Source: an uncultured Bacteroidales bacterium
GTDB lineage: Bacteria > Bacteroidota > Bacteroidia > Bacteroidales > UBA932
Reading direction: 5' to 3'
NCBI GenBank assembly: GCA_934691625.1
Contig: CAKUTA010000005.1
Coordinates: 1-64,000, forward strand
DNA: 64,000 bases
Below, piece after piece: positions 1 to 8,918 of the stretch. How positions within the stretch are numbered: position 1 is the stretch's first letter; each line of letters opens with the position of its first letter. The position numbers and the translations under genes are program-made. Under the pieces are notes generated by a model that was given only the letters and a program-made list of their open reading frames with translations, ran no database searches and was not told where the DNA came from.

Positions 1-23
1 TTTGTATTGCTTTTTGACCCTGA

Positions 24-53
24 CAACACCGTAGGGCTAGCCCTACGGTGTTG
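24..53. repeat. 30-bp perfect palindrome
   Basis: The half-site CAACACCGTAGGG is followed by CTAG and then its exact reverse complement, so all 30 bases are self-complementary. No T-run follows on either strand, so it is not a typical intrinsic terminator. It lies about 145 bp beyond the 3' end of the minus-strand aminotransferase. A protein-binding site or a cruciform are both possible. Confidence 0.6.
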
Positions 54-88
54 CACTTCTATCTTGAATCTTCGTTTCAAAATGAATA

Positions 89-167
89 TGTCCGGGAAAA
101 TGCCATTTTCTCGGACAATACATCATTTTTAACAACATTGTCCGGAAAAAGTGACTTTCCCCGGACA
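89..167. repeat. Two tandem TGTCCGG hairpins
   Basis: Two imperfect inverted repeats of the same design follow each other at 89-117 and 139-167. Each begins TGTCCGG, has an A-rich then T-rich middle, and ends CCGGACA or TCGGACA. They lie just downstream of the aminotransferase gene and resemble a small REP-like hairpin pair. Confidence 0.5.
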
Positions 168-196
168 AATTTAACTTCAGCGGTGGCGTAGCATCG

Positions 197-1399
197 TTAC
201 TTCACCCTTCCAGGATATGCGGCGAGACCTTGCTCCAGAACATCGAGAGCCTTCTCCAGCTCCGGAACCTCGAGAACGTATGCCACTCTGATGTGGTTCA
301 CACCTACGCCAGGGGTCTTGTAGAACGAAGCTGCCGGCGTAACCATTGTTGTCTGGCCCTCATATCGGAAATCGGTCAGCATCCACTTGGCGAAAGATTC
401 GGCATTGTCCACAGGGATCTCTGCGATTGTATAGAACGCACCCATCGGAAGCGGAGAATATACGCCTGGCATATTGTTCAGGCGCCCTACCATATAGTCA
501 CGCCTTCTTATGTATTCCTCCCTTACGGCATCGAAATATGACTGTGGAGTGTCAAGCGCCCCCGTTGCAGCGATCTGTCCGAAGATCGGAGGGCAGAGAC
601 GAGCCTGGGCATACTTCATGGCAGCCTTCATTACATCGGCATTGTGCGAGATTATGCACCCGATGCGGCAGCCGCAGAGATTGTACCTCTTCGACACTGA
701 ATCAATGAGGATGACATTCTGCTCCAGCCCTGGAATGTTCATTGCCGAGAAGTGTGGCTCGTCAGTGTAACAGAACTCGCGGTAAACCTCGTCGGAAATC
801 AGGAAGAGGTCATGTTTCCGGGCCACCTCTCCGAGGGCAAGCATATTTTCCTTAGTATAGAGTGTTCCGGTAGGGTTTCCAGGGTTGCTGATGAGTATGG
901 CCTTGGTCTTCGGAGTTATAAGCTTCTCAAACTCTGCCATGTCCGGAACCTTGAATCCGTTGCGGATATCTGTAGGCACGGCCTTCATGGTGATGCCGTT
1001 CATGTAGGCGAACGTGTTGTAGTTCGTGTAGAAAGGCTCCAGTACAATGACCTCGTCCCCTTCATCGCATGTGATCTGCAGAGAAAGGTTTACACCCTCG
1101 CTGCCGGCTACGGTCACGATGAGTTCAGGCACTTCGATGTCAATGCCTATCTTCTTATAGTACTTCTCTACGAGCCCCTTGCGCAGCTCGATAAGTCCGG
1201 CCGAATTGGAATAGGACACATGGTCAAGCGTGTTCTTCCTTACCGCCTCAAGCGCACAGTCAGGAGACTTTATGTCAGGCTGGCCGACATTGAGATGATA
1301 AACCTTCACTCCTTCCGCCTTGGCGGCATCTGCGAACGGCACCAGCTTCCTGATGGCAGAAGCAGGCATTGATTCAGACTTGTGGGAAATTTTAGCCAT
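197..1399 (-). CDS. Fold-type I PLP-dependent aminotransferase (aspartate aminotransferase family)
   Basis: This cytoplasmic enzyme should transfer an amino group between an amino acid and a 2-oxo acid using pyridoxal phosphate. In the 400-aa product SNPGNPTG lies at about 171-178, DEVY at 203-206, and the PLP-binding lysine in SVSKRYN at about 237, with the substrate-carboxylate arginine near 245. The frame is open 15 codons further upstream, but the start at MAKISHKSES matches family length and follows an A-rich stretch typical of Bacteroidetes leaders. The gene diverges from glnN across about 100 bp, which fits a role in nitrogen metabolism. The exact substrate is not readable; aspartate, or a broad amino-acid specificity, is most likely. 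Confidence 0.85.
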   Translation of the reverse strand: MAKISHKSESMPASAIRKLVPFADAAKAEGVKVYHLNVGQPDIKSPDCALEAVRKNTLDHVSYSNSAGLIELRKGLVEKYYKKIGIDIEVPELIVTVAGSEGVNLSLQITCDEGDEVIVLEPFYTNYNTFAYMNGITMKAVPTDIRNGFKVPDMAEFEKLITPKTKAILISNPGNPTGTLYTKENMLALGEVARKHDLFLISDEVYREFCYTDEPHFSAMNIPGLEQNVILIDSVSKRYNLCGCRIGCIISHNADVMKAAMKYAQARLCPPIFGQIAATGALDTPQSYFDAVREEYIRRRDYMVGRLNNMPGVYSPLPMGAFYTIAEIPVDNAESFAKWMLTDFRYEGQTTMVTPAASFYKTPGVGVNHIRVAYVLEVPELEKALDVLEQGLAAYPGRVK

Positions 1400-1496
1400 T
1401 ATGTTTCGTTTTAATATGAAAATTACCTTGAATAGATGCTGCAAAGATAGTGATTTTTTTTACCTTTGTGGACGTACTTAACAAAATCAAAAAATT

Positions 1497-3671
1497 ATGT
1501 CAACTTTCAGACAAAGAGCTTTGGACGAAGCTGCCGCTCATACTACCGAGCGCTATTTCGTTGAGAAGAGGCCTGTTTCGGCTTTCTTCGGAGAAAATGT
1601 GTTTGACCTCGCGAAGATGAGGAAATACATGTCTCAGACTGCTTATGACGCTGTTTTGTCTGCTGTGAAGTTCGGCAAGAAGATCGACAGGGCCGTGGCG
1701 AATGAAATCGCATCTGCCATGAAGACCTGGGCCACAGAGAAGGGGGCTACGCATTACACCCATCTGTTCCAGCCTCTTACCGGAACAACAGCTGAAAAAC
1801 ATGAAGCCTTCGTTACAGTGAAGGACGGTCAGGCATTCGAGAAATTCAGCGGAAGCGCACTCGTCCAGCAGGAGCCTGATGCATCCAGCTTTCCTAGCGG
1901 AGGGCTGCGTAACACGTTTGAAGCCAGAGGGTATTCCGCATGGGATCCGAACTCTCCGGTATTCATTCTCGACGAGACACTTTGTATCCCGTCCGTATTT
2001 GTATCATATACAGGCGAGGCTCTTGATATGAAAGTCCCGAACCTGAGGTCTATCCAGGCTCTCAGCAGCGCGGCTACTTCTGTCGCCAACCTTTTCGACA
2101 AGTCTGTAAAGTCGGTCAGTGTCAATATCGGACTTGAACAGGAGTATTTCCTTGTAGATGAGTCGCTGTACAATGCACGTCCAGACCTGAAGCTCTGCGA
2201 CAGGACTGTCATCGGACATACATCGGCAAAGGATCAGCAGCTTTCCGACCACTATTTCGGAGCTATTCCAAGCCGTGTGGCAGCATTCATGAAGGATTTC
2301 GAGACCGAAGCATATAAGCTTGGCATCCAGCTCCAGACAAGGCACAATGAAGTGGCTCCTAACCAGTTCGAGTGCGCCCCTGTATTCTGCGAGGCAACCA
2401 AGGCTATCGACCAGAATATGCTCCTGATGATTCTTATGCCGAAAGTCGCTGAGAAGCATCATCTGAAAGTGATTTTCCATGAGAAGCCGTTTGACGGCAT
2501 CAACGGAAGCGGAAAGCACTGCAACTGGTCAATGCAGACCGATACAGGGGTGAACCTGCTCTCTCCTGGCAAGACTCCTACGAAGAATCTCCAGTTCCTG
2601 GCATTCTATGCTTCAGTAGTACGTGCGGTATATCGTCATAACTATCTGCTGATGACATCTGTATGCACATTGAACAATTCATATAGGCTTGGCGGACATG
2701 AGGCACCTCCAGCAGTGATGTCCATCTTCTCAGGTTCGACATTGTCGAAGATTTTCGACAGCATACTGAACATGAAGGATGTTTCAGACGCGGAGGCGAG
2801 CAAGGCATCTATCCAGATGGTAAGCTCCATTCCGGAGATCGTTCAGGACAATACTGACCGTAACAGGACCTCGCCGTTTGCTTTCACAGGAAACCGTTTC
2901 GAGTTCCGTGCTGTCGGTTCATCAGCAAATGCAGCAGGTGCCACTTATGTACTCAACTCTATTGTCGCAGAGAGCCTTAACGAGTTCAGAAAAGAGGCTG
3001 AAGAACTTGAGGCGAAAGGGGAGAGCCGTCAGAGCGCGGTCCTCACGGTCGTGAGAAAGTTCATCGCGGAATCAAAGGATGTCATGTTCGAGGGCAATGG
3101 ATACAGCAAGGAGTGGGAAGTTGAGTCCGCACGCCGTGGCCTCAAGGCCGTACGCAATGTGCCTGAAGCATATAAGGTGTTCCTTGAAAAGGACAGCATT
3201 GATATGTTCGCAAAGCTCGGTGTTCTGTCACCTGCGGAGTCTGAAGCCCGCTACGAGGTCTTGAACGAGACATACGTCAAGAAGCTCCAGATCGAGGCAC
3301 GGCTCATCGGCGATGTCTGTCTGAATCATGTGGTTCCAGCAGCCGTCAGCTATCAGAACATCCTGGTGAAGAGCATCCAGGGCTGCAAGGACGTGTTCGG
3401 GGACGAGTACAAGTCGCTTTGCAAAGCCGACATGGATACATATAAGAAGATATCAGGTTTCGTGAACAATCTCTCATCGGATGTGGAGACTCTTGTGGAG
3501 GCAAGGAAGAAAGCCAACAAGGTCGAGGATATGGCTGAAAGGGCATACCTCTATTCTACAGAAGTGAAGGACGAGATGGACAAGATCCGCTACAGTGCCG
3601 ACCACCTGGAGATGCTTGTGGACGATGAGCTGTGGCCGCTGCCTAAATATAGGGAGCTGCTGTTCTTCTAG
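1497..3671 (+). CDS. glnN: Type III glutamine synthetase
   Basis: It makes glutamine from glutamate, ammonia and ATP. The 724-aa length matches the GSIII class common in Bacteroidetes rather than the roughly 450-aa GSI. The N-terminal GSIII domain includes RPVSAFFGENVF near residue 25. Metal and substrate motifs include LEQEYFLVD near 212, NEVAPNQFE near 285 and NGSGKHCNWS near 335. A long helical C-terminal extension follows. The TAnnTTTG-like box TACCTTTG lies at 1461-1468, about 30 bp before the start, and nearly abuts a matching box on the other strand for the aminotransferase, so both may be fired from one divergent control region. Confidence 0.95.
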   Translation: MSTFRQRALDEAAAHTTERYFVEKRPVSAFFGENVFDLAKMRKYMSQTAYDAVLSAVKFGKKIDRAVANEIASAMKTWATEKGATHYTHLFQPLTGTTAEKHEAFVTVKDGQAFEKFSGSALVQQEPDASSFPSGGLRNTFEARGYSAWDPNSPVFILDETLCIPSVFVSYTGEALDMKVPNLRSIQALSSAATSVANLFDKSVKSVSVNIGLEQEYFLVDESLYNARPDLKLCDRTVIGHTSAKDQQLSDHYFGAIPSRVAAFMKDFETEAYKLGIQLQTRHNEVAPNQFECAPVFCEATKAIDQNMLLMILMPKVAEKHHLKVIFHEKPFDGINGSGKHCNWSMQTDTGVNLLSPGKTPTKNLQFLAFYASVVRAVYRHNYLLMTSVCTLNNSYRLGGHEAPPAVMSIFSGSTLSKIFDSILNMKDVSDAEASKASIQMVSSIPEIVQDNTDRNRTSPFAFTGNRFEFRAVGSSANAAGATYVLNSIVAESLNEFRKEAEELEAKGESRQSAVLTVVRKFIAESKDVMFEGNGYSKEWEVESARRGLKAVRNVPEAYKVFLEKDSIDMFAKLGVLSPAESEARYEVLNETYVKKLQIEARLIGDVCLNHVVPAAVSYQNILVKSIQGCKDVFGDEYKSLCKADMDTYKKISGFVNNLSSDVETLVEARKKANKVEDMAERAYLYSTEVKDEMDKIRYSADHLEMLVDDELWPLPKYRELLFF

Positions 3672-3690
3672 TAGAGTAAAACAGATGTCG

Positions 3691-3720
3691 CCTGCACTTG
3701 GGGCATCTCCTGGGTGCAGG
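3691..3720 (+). other. Hairpin between glnN and the lipoprotein gene
   Basis: CCTGCAC and GTGCAGG form a stem around a 16-nt loop in the 58-bp gap between two co-directional genes. There is no U-tract, so a processing or attenuating hairpin is more likely than a strong terminator. Confidence 0.4.
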
Positions 3721-3729
3721 TGGGCTAAA

Positions 3730-4980
3730 ATGTTTGTTGTGAAGAAGTTACTAATACTATTATCATTAGTCTCGCCGACCTTCATGGTATCATGTCTGAA
3801 CCGTGAGGCCGGTGATTCTTTGTCAATTCCATACGTCAGGGACATACTTTCTGACACGACATCTGTCCTGTACAGAAAAATCGGGGATGGCTGTCCTGAC
3901 AGGAAAAACGGCACGATTGCCATAGCCGGACCTGAAAAGGAGGTGCTTACCATCGCTGGCGAGCTAATGTCATGTGACTATTTCGACAATGTCGATGGAC
4001 GCATGCAGCCTGACGGGCTTCCTGACTTTGCGGGTGAGACTCTTGCACTGCTCTGTGACGATGCCAATGAACCATATCACGGATATCTTGAAAATGGAAA
4101 CGAAGGATATCTCAAGGAATTGACAGTCAGGAATTTCCTGAGCGCAATCGATACGACTTGCGCCTTGAATCCGTTTGACAGGAAAACCTCTGTCCATAAG
4201 AGCGGCTCCAAGATAGTGATTCTGGCTTCTTCATATTCATCGGCTTTCGGGTATAGCGACATCATAAGGCTGCTTGACTCCGCAAAGCCTGATGTTGCTG
4301 TCATATCTCCTGTACATTCAATGTTCAGGTATGCGATAAGGCGGCATACGGAAAAGGGCACCTTTGCTGTATGGACTACTCGTGAGATTCTTGGCGCAGG
4401 AGTGTATTCCACGGTATGGTCAGAACTTGTAAAAGATTATCCATCACTCGTATATGATGCATTCTGCCCGTCAGGTGCAGGTTCGCTGCGGGACCGGATC
4501 ATAGCATTCTTGAGAATGTACAAGGCGGCAGGACATGATGACGCGCTTGATGCTGCTATCGTAGATGACAAACCGGTGAGGGCAGATGAACTGAATTCGG
4601 CATTGAAATCAATGATAGACAGCCAGGACGACAGTCTTGCAGCCTATAGGAACCTGATTTCGGACAAGTTCGAGTTCATTGATGCAGAACATGCTGTTGT
4701 TTCTGACTGTATCGCTTTCCTGCGCGAGAAAAACCTGTTCACCCATCAGGTGGCCTATCCATCAATGACGGCTTACTCAACAGTGCCGGTAAGCGGGATG
4801 GCAGCTCAGGATTACAATGCCGACTGCAGCTTTACAGACAAATTCAAGTATAACAGGGCAGAGAACTCTGATTTCGCGACTTTTATACTGATGGAGAAAT
4901 CTATTACGCAGGAAGGTAAAAATCAACATGTTGCAGGGATTGCTGTCCAGAAAACGCTCGACGGATATGTTTCAAAGTAG
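3730..4980 (+). CDS. Lipoprotein of unknown function
   Basis: The product is about 416 aa. It begins with a basic N-terminus and a hydrophobic stretch ending in MVSC, a lipobox with the lipidated cysteine at about residue 22, so it is predicted to be exported and membrane-anchored. The rest shows alternating beta-alpha stretches such as KIVILASSYSS and PDVAVISPVHS, vaguely like a periplasmic binding fold, but I do not recognise the family. The start was set at 3730 because the longer open frame overlaps glnN and would bury the signal peptide. It overlaps the next gene by 14 bp, implying co-translation. Confidence 0.75.
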   Translation: MFVVKKLLILLSLVSPTFMVSCLNREAGDSLSIPYVRDILSDTTSVLYRKIGDGCPDRKNGTIAIAGPEKEVLTIAGELMSCDYFDNVDGRMQPDGLPDFAGETLALLCDDANEPYHGYLENGNEGYLKELTVRNFLSAIDTTCALNPFDRKTSVHKSGSKIVILASSYSSAFGYSDIIRLLDSAKPDVAVISPVHSMFRYAIRRHTEKGTFAVWTTREILGAGVYSTVWSELVKDYPSLVYDAFCPSGAGSLRDRIIAFLRMYKAAGHDDALDAAIVDDKPVRADELNSALKSMIDSQDDSLAAYRNLISDKFEFIDAEHAVVSDCIAFLREKNLFTHQVAYPSMTAYSTVPVSGMAAQDYNADCSFTDKFKYNRAENSDFATFILMEKSITQEGKNQHVAGIAVQKTLDGYVSK

Positions 4981-5779
4981 TGTCACTCCGGAGGATATAG
5001 AGAAGCTGGAACTTGCCGCATTCGGCGGAAGGATCACCATAATTGACAAGCCCGGATCGGAATGCGACAGGGCGATAGCATATCTGAGACGCCAGAAGAT
5101 TATCGGCTTCGATACGGAGTCCAGACCATGCTTCACGGCTCAGCAGCCTAAAAGTGGTGTGGCGCTTCTTCAGCTTTCAGGCCCTAAAGAGGCCTTTCTG
5201 TTCCGTATCCAGCATCTTGGCATGGACAAGAGACTCTGCCGGATTCTCTCGGACGAGAGGATTATAAAGGTGGGGGCCGCTGTTCATGACGATGTGCGTG
5301 GTCTGCAAAAATACAGGGATTTCGAGGCTAAAGGTTTTGTTGACCTTCAGAAGATTGTCTGGGAGTATGGCATCAAGGATAAGAGTGTCAAGAAGATGTC
5401 TGCGATAATCCTTGGTGTAAAGATATCCAAGACTCAGCAGCTGTCAAACTGGGAGGCTGCGGAACTGTCTGAATCACAGCAACTTTATGCGGCCACGGAT
5501 GCGTGGATATGCCGTGAGATGTATAAGCTGCTGATGAAATCCGAGAAACATCCTCTGACGCCAGAAGAGATGGCCCCGGCTCCGCCTCATCCTAAAGCCC
5601 AGGATACTGCATCCGTGGATAATGATGCAGAGAAAAAGGACTCGGTAAAAAAGGAGACCGGGAAGAAAGAGGCCTCGGGTAAGCGGAGGCATCGCGGCGG
5701 GAGAAGAAAACGTTATTACAGAAACAGAAGAAAAAACAAGACTAGAGATAATGGCAAAGGTGATACTGAAAAAAGGTAG
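4967..5779 (+). CDS. DEDDy-type 3'-5' exonuclease (RNase D-like) with basic tail
   Basis: This predicted nuclease removes 3' nucleotides from RNA or DNA. FDTE at about 48-51 is ExoI, VHDD at about 106-109 is ExoII, and YAATD at about 174-178 is ExoIII with the tyrosine of the DEDDy class. After residue 195 the fold ends and a low-complexity tail of Lys, Arg, Glu and Pro runs to the end, finishing in an Arg-rich segment that should bind nucleic acid. No HRDC domain is present, unlike enterobacterial RNase D. The chosen start overlaps the lipoprotein stop by 14 bp, and the stop overlaps the next gene by 29 bp. Confidence 0.8.
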   Translation: MFQSSVTPEDIEKLELAAFGGRITIIDKPGSECDRAIAYLRRQKIIGFDTESRPCFTAQQPKSGVALLQLSGPKEAFLFRIQHLGMDKRLCRILSDERIIKVGAAVHDDVRGLQKYRDFEAKGFVDLQKIVWEYGIKDKSVKKMSAIILGVKISKTQQLSNWEAAELSESQQLYAATDAWICREMYKLLMKSEKHPLTPEEMAPAPPHPKAQDTASVDNDAEKKDSVKKETGKKEASGKRRHRGGRRKRYYRNRRKNKTRDNGKGDTEKR

Positions 5780-6944
5780 GGAAGATTCTCTGAAGAGATT
5801 TCATCCATGGGTGTTCTCAGGGGCTATAGCCCAGATTGTCGGCGAGCCGGCAGAAGGTGATGTCGTGGAAGTATATAGCCAGGATGGTAAATTTCTGGCG
5901 GCAGGTCATTATCAGATAGGCTCCATAGCGGTCAGGGTGCTCAGCTTTGAAAATGGTGTTATCAATGAAGACTATTGGAGGTCAATGCTCTCGAAAGCCC
6001 TGGCTGTAAGAGTGGCTACGGGGCTTGCTGACAATGACCGGACCAACTGCTATCGGCTGGTACATGGTGAGGGAGATAACCTTCCAGGCCTTATAATAGA
6101 CTGGTATGACGGTGTATGTGTGATGCAGGCCCATTCTGCAGGTATGTTCAGGGCGAAAAAGCAGATTGCAGCGGCTCTGGTCGAAATATACGGCGACAAG
6201 CTCAAGGCCGTGTATGACAAGAGCTCCGGGACAGCTCCGTTCAAGGCTGGCCTCGAGCTTGTTGATGGCTACCTGTATAAGAAAGACGGGTTCAATGATG
6301 ATGAGCAGGTAGTGGTGGAGAATGGCCACAAGTTCATCGTCAACTGGACAGAAGGGCAGAAGACCGGCTTCTTCCTGGACCAGCGCGAGAATAGGGCTCT
6401 TGTGGAACGATATGCCCGTGGGCGTAACGTGCTGAATCTGTTCTGCTATACCGGTGGGTTCTCTATATACGCTTTAGGTGTGGGCGCTGTTCACGTGGAC
6501 TCGGTTGACAGCTCTGCAAAGGCTATGGCTCTTGTGGACAAGAATGTCGAGCTTGGCGGTTTTGACAGTTCGCGGCATACAAGCCTGTGCGTAGATGCGC
6601 TGGACTATCTTCGTGAAGTTCCAGATGGCAAATACGATCTGATGATTGTCGATCCTCCTGCATTTGCAAAGCATAGGGGAGTGCTGAACAATGCAATCCG
6701 CGCATATCAGCGGTTGAATGCTGCCGCCATCTCAAAGGTCGCACCTGGTGGACTGGTCTTTACATTCAGCTGTTCACAGGTGGTCAGCAAGGAGGCATTT
6801 GCTCTGGCGGTATTCTCTGCCGCTGCGCAGACAGGACGTAAGGTCAGAATCCTGGATCGTCTTAACCAGCCTGCTGATCATGCCGTGAACATATACCATC
6901 CGGAAGGTGAATATCTGAAGGGGCTCCTGCTCTATGTGGAGTAG
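5751..6944 (+). CDS. Class I SAM-dependent rRNA methyltransferase (RlmI-like)
   Basis: It probably methylates a cytosine C5 of 23S rRNA, as RlmI does in E. coli. An N-terminal PUA-like domain (about residues 1-75, HPWVFSGAI) precedes a RlmI-type middle and a Rossmann methyltransferase domain. The domain has NLFCYTGGFS as SAM-binding motif I, VDPPAFAK near 300 as motif IV, and FSCSQ near 338 supplying a cysteine. The 397-aa length is normal. The start lies inside the tail of the exonuclease gene, so both are likely translated from one message. A strong terminator follows at 6992. Confidence 0.88.
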   Translation: MAKVILKKGREDSLKRFHPWVFSGAIAQIVGEPAEGDVVEVYSQDGKFLAAGHYQIGSIAVRVLSFENGVINEDYWRSMLSKALAVRVATGLADNDRTNCYRLVHGEGDNLPGLIIDWYDGVCVMQAHSAGMFRAKKQIAAALVEIYGDKLKAVYDKSSGTAPFKAGLELVDGYLYKKDGFNDDEQVVVENGHKFIVNWTEGQKTGFFLDQRENRALVERYARGRNVLNLFCYTGGFSIYALGVGAVHVDSVDSSAKAMALVDKNVELGGFDSSRHTSLCVDALDYLREVPDGKYDLMIVDPPAFAKHRGVLNNAIRAYQRLNAAAISKVAPGGLVFTFSCSQVVSKEAFALAVFSAAAQTGRKVRILDRLNQPADHAVNIYHPEGEYLKGLLLYVE

Positions 6945-6991
6945 GAATCAGGTATGTACGGAGACGAGAAGATTTTGATTGTAAACGTTTT

Positions 6992-7025
6992 ACAGCCTTC
7001 CGTGGCGGGAGGCTGTAATTTTTTT
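6992..7025 (+). terminator. Intrinsic terminator after the RlmI-like gene
   Basis: ACAGCCTTCC pairs with GGGAGGCTGT through 10 pairs including one G-U, with a 5-nt loop, followed by AATTTTTTT. It ends the plus-strand run starting at glnN. Confidence 0.8.
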
Positions 7026-7114
7026 CATAAAGTATGGCACGTTTTATATCATTGGAATATAGAATGTTTGCAGGAACGAGGAAACTGCTGTTACAAATTA
7101 TTGATATAAAATAA

Positions 7115-7145
7115 TTTGCAGTTAATATTAAAAGCAGTACCTTTG
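7115..7145 (+). promoter_or_regulatory. Bacteroidetes-type promoter
   Basis: TTTG at 7115-7118 is followed after 19 bp by TACCTTTG at 7138-7145, an excellent match to the -33 TTTG / -7 TAnnTTTG pattern. The only thing downstream before a terminator at 7261 is about 110 bp without a good gene. Confidence 0.6.
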
Positions 7146-7149
7146 TATC

Positions 7150-7292
7150 GGGTTGATGATGGAGTTCTTCCACATACAACTCGTTGGTTATTAGTTTTAG
7201 TGTTATTAATTATGTGGTTAGGTGAGCTTTTGCGCGTGACGCGTCATTGCTCAACGATTTAAAAGGTCCTTATTTTTAAGGCCTTTTTTATT
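7150..7292 (+). ncRNA. Putative small RNA
   Basis: A clear promoter lies upstream and a terminator hairpin ends it at 7261-7292 (AAAGG-CCTT pairing with AAGG-CCTTT, then a T-run). The sequence between, which includes GCGCGTGACGCGTC near 7233, has pairing potential. Only a 12-codon ORF beginning at 7156 fits inside, so an RNA gene is favoured over a peptide. I could not assign it to 6S, SRP RNA or tmRNA. Confidence 0.4.
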
Positions 7293-7382
7293 TTCCCGTT
7301 TCTGTAAAACGTTTATGCTTTTCCGCCCTTAAAAAGACCATTGTTTACCTGCTGGACCGTAATTATATGATTTGTAAATAGA

Positions 7383-7430
7383 TAAGCCTTTTCAAAGTAT
7401 GCGATACGGCAACTTTGAAAAGGCTTATTA
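7383..7430 (-). terminator. Intrinsic terminator for the outer-membrane barrel gene
   Basis: ATAAGCCTTTTCAAAGT pairs perfectly with ACTTTGAAAAGGCTTAT across a 13-nt loop. Read on the minus strand it follows the stop at 7486. Confidence 0.75.
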
Positions 7431-7485
7431 AACTATAGCTCAGCGCTTTACGTCTCACGCCTCGCTATGAACATGTCCGATGCTG

Positions 7486-8133
7486 TTAGAAATAGTAGTT
7501 GATTCCAACGCTTGGCTTTATACCGAGCGAGAAGGATGTTCCCATATTCCAGGCATAGTTGTCGGAATCTTCCTTGACCTTGGTGTCGGAGAAGCTGAAA
7601 TCTATCATGCTGACAGCTATTCCCCATCTTGGTGCTGGCTTGAATTCGAAGGCGCCGATCTGCAGCCCCATTGCGAATCCTGCGCATGCCTGCTTGTGTG
7701 TGACAGAATGTGACAGTTCTGATTTATAGTTTCCTATGGTGCAGAAGATTCCGAATGCAGGAGTGTAATAGAACTTGTCCGTTATTTTCAGATAATATGA
7801 AATTGTAGGGCCGATTGCTACGAGATTAACCCTATCCTTGAGCCATTTATCGTCATCTTTTTCTGTCGGATCCGCTACGAGGCTATATCCAAGTTCGGCT
7901 CCTATCTTCCAGTTGTCGGCAAAGAAATAGCCGAAGTCTCCGGAAATCTGGAACGAGAATGTTGACGGCGTGCTGTCGCCCTTTACCGTTGTGGAATGGG
8001 ATGTGATGTTTGTCTTGGTGGATCCTGCGGAAAATCCGAGTATTCCTCCGACAGACATGTCGCCTCTGTTCTGGGCTGTCATTGCGGTGCATCCGAATAC
8101 AAATGCTGCCGCGAGTACAATGATTCTTTTCAT
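7486..8133 (-). CDS. Outer-membrane beta-barrel protein
   Basis: The 215-aa product has a Lys-Arg N-terminus, a hydrophobic stretch and a likely cleavage after AMTAQ. It then shows alternating amphipathic strands such as WKIGAELGYSLV and FYYTPAFGIF, and ends in aromatic NYYF, the terminal Phe used as a signal by the BAM machinery. This fits a small 8-strand OmpA/OprF-like barrel of the outer membrane. No enzymatic motif is seen. It is a single gene with its own terminator. Confidence 0.8.
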   Translation of the reverse strand: MKRIIVLAAAFVFGCTAMTAQNRGDMSVGGILGFSAGSTKTNITSHSTTVKGDSTPSTFSFQISGDFGYFFADNWKIGAELGYSLVADPTEKDDDKWLKDRVNLVAIGPTISYYLKITDKFYYTPAFGIFCTIGNYKSELSHSVTHKQACAGFAMGLQIGAFEFKPAPRWGIAVSMIDFSFSDTKVKEDSDNYAWNMGTSFSLGIKPSVGINYYF

Positions 8134-8165
8134 AACAAAGATAGTTATATGATTAATTAGAAGAT

Positions 8166-8240
8166 TTAGAAGCTGTTTTGAAGAAAATGAAGGAATTTTA
8201 CCTCAAACAACTCTTTTCAATCATTTCAAAACAGATTCTT
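8166..8240. repeat. MITE-like inverted repeat, short form (R1)
   Basis: One end reads TTAGAAGCTGTTTTGAAG and the other CATTTCAAAACAGATTCTTA, with CTCAAACAAC inside. The right end overlaps the 3' end and TGA stop of the maf gene. Confidence 0.7.
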
Positions 8241-8816
8241 ACAGAATCTTTCAAGCTCCTGATAGACAAGATGCACCGGAAGTCCCATGATAGTGAAGAA
8301 CGAGCCTTCAATCTTTGTGATTCCAATATAGCCTATCCATTCCTGGATGCCGTATGCGCCAGCTTTGTCAAGCGGACTGAAATTCTTCAAATAATATCCG
8401 ATTTCGGATTCGCTCAGTTCCTTGAAATGGACATAAGCTGTATCGGACAGCGTCACATGGTGCCTGCTGTCCCGGAACGTGACTGCTGTAGTGACGTGGT
8501 GCACACGCCCTGAAAGAAAACGCAGCATTGCTGCCGCTTCCTCGAGGTCGTGAGGCTTGCCCATGACCCTACCGTCACAATATACCATTGTGTCTGATGT
8601 TAGCAGTATCTCATTGTCTTCCAATGCTCTATGGAAACCTTTTGATTTTCCCTCCGCCATAAGCGCGGGGATATTCTCCAGAGGAGTGCCGGCATCGTAA
8701 TGCTCTATGAAAGAGGTGCCTGTATCAATGGTGAAGTCCACACCCAGTCCTGCAAGAAGCTCCTTCCTGCGTGGTGAAGCGCTGGACAATATAAGTTTCT
8801 TTCCATTGAGATTCAT
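8226..8816 (-). CDS. maf: Maf-family nucleotide pyrophosphatase
   Basis: Maf proteins hydrolyse non-canonical or other nucleoside triphosphates to the monophosphate plus pyrophosphate. The N-terminal LILSSASPRRKELL and the later TSDTMVYCDGRVMGKP match conserved Maf motifs, and the final part IEGSFFTIMGLPV is also typical. The start was placed at MNLNGKK; two more ATGs lie 3 and 15 bp upstream. The final codons and stop fall within the R1 repeat, so the C-terminus was probably rewritten by the insertion. It is the last gene of a minus-strand cluster with kdsC and the DUF3467 gene. Confidence 0.88.
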   Translation of the reverse strand: MNLNGKKLILSSASPRRKELLAGLGVDFTIDTGTSFIEHYDAGTPLENIPALMAEGKSKGFHRALEDNEILLTSDTMVYCDGRVMGKPHDLEEAAAMLRFLSGRVHHVTTAVTFRDSRHHVTLSDTAYVHFKELSESEIGYYLKNFSPLDKAGAYGIQEWIGYIGITKIEGSFFTIMGLPVHLVYQELERFCKNLF

Positions 8817-8834
8817 CATTGTGCTCCGCATCTT

Positions 8835-8918
8835 TTTAGAAGCTGTTTTGAACTTATTATCTGAAGGTCTGAGCGTACCTCAAACAACTTTTCAATCATT
8901 TCAAAGCAGCTTCCTAGA
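8835..8918. repeat. MITE-like inverted repeat, short form (R2)
   Basis: TTTTAGAAGCTGTTTTGAA and TTTCAAAGCAGCTTCCTAG form the ends, with CTCAAACAAC inside. It fills the gap between maf and kdsC, and its right end begins at the TAG stop of kdsC. Confidence 0.7.

Noticed and set aside
752..1372. 206-codon plus-strand open frame
   Set aside because: It is antisense to the aminotransferase and has no family features.
3595..3729. Upstream extension of the lipoprotein frame
   Set aside because: It overlaps glnN in another frame and would hide the clear signal peptide that begins at 3730.
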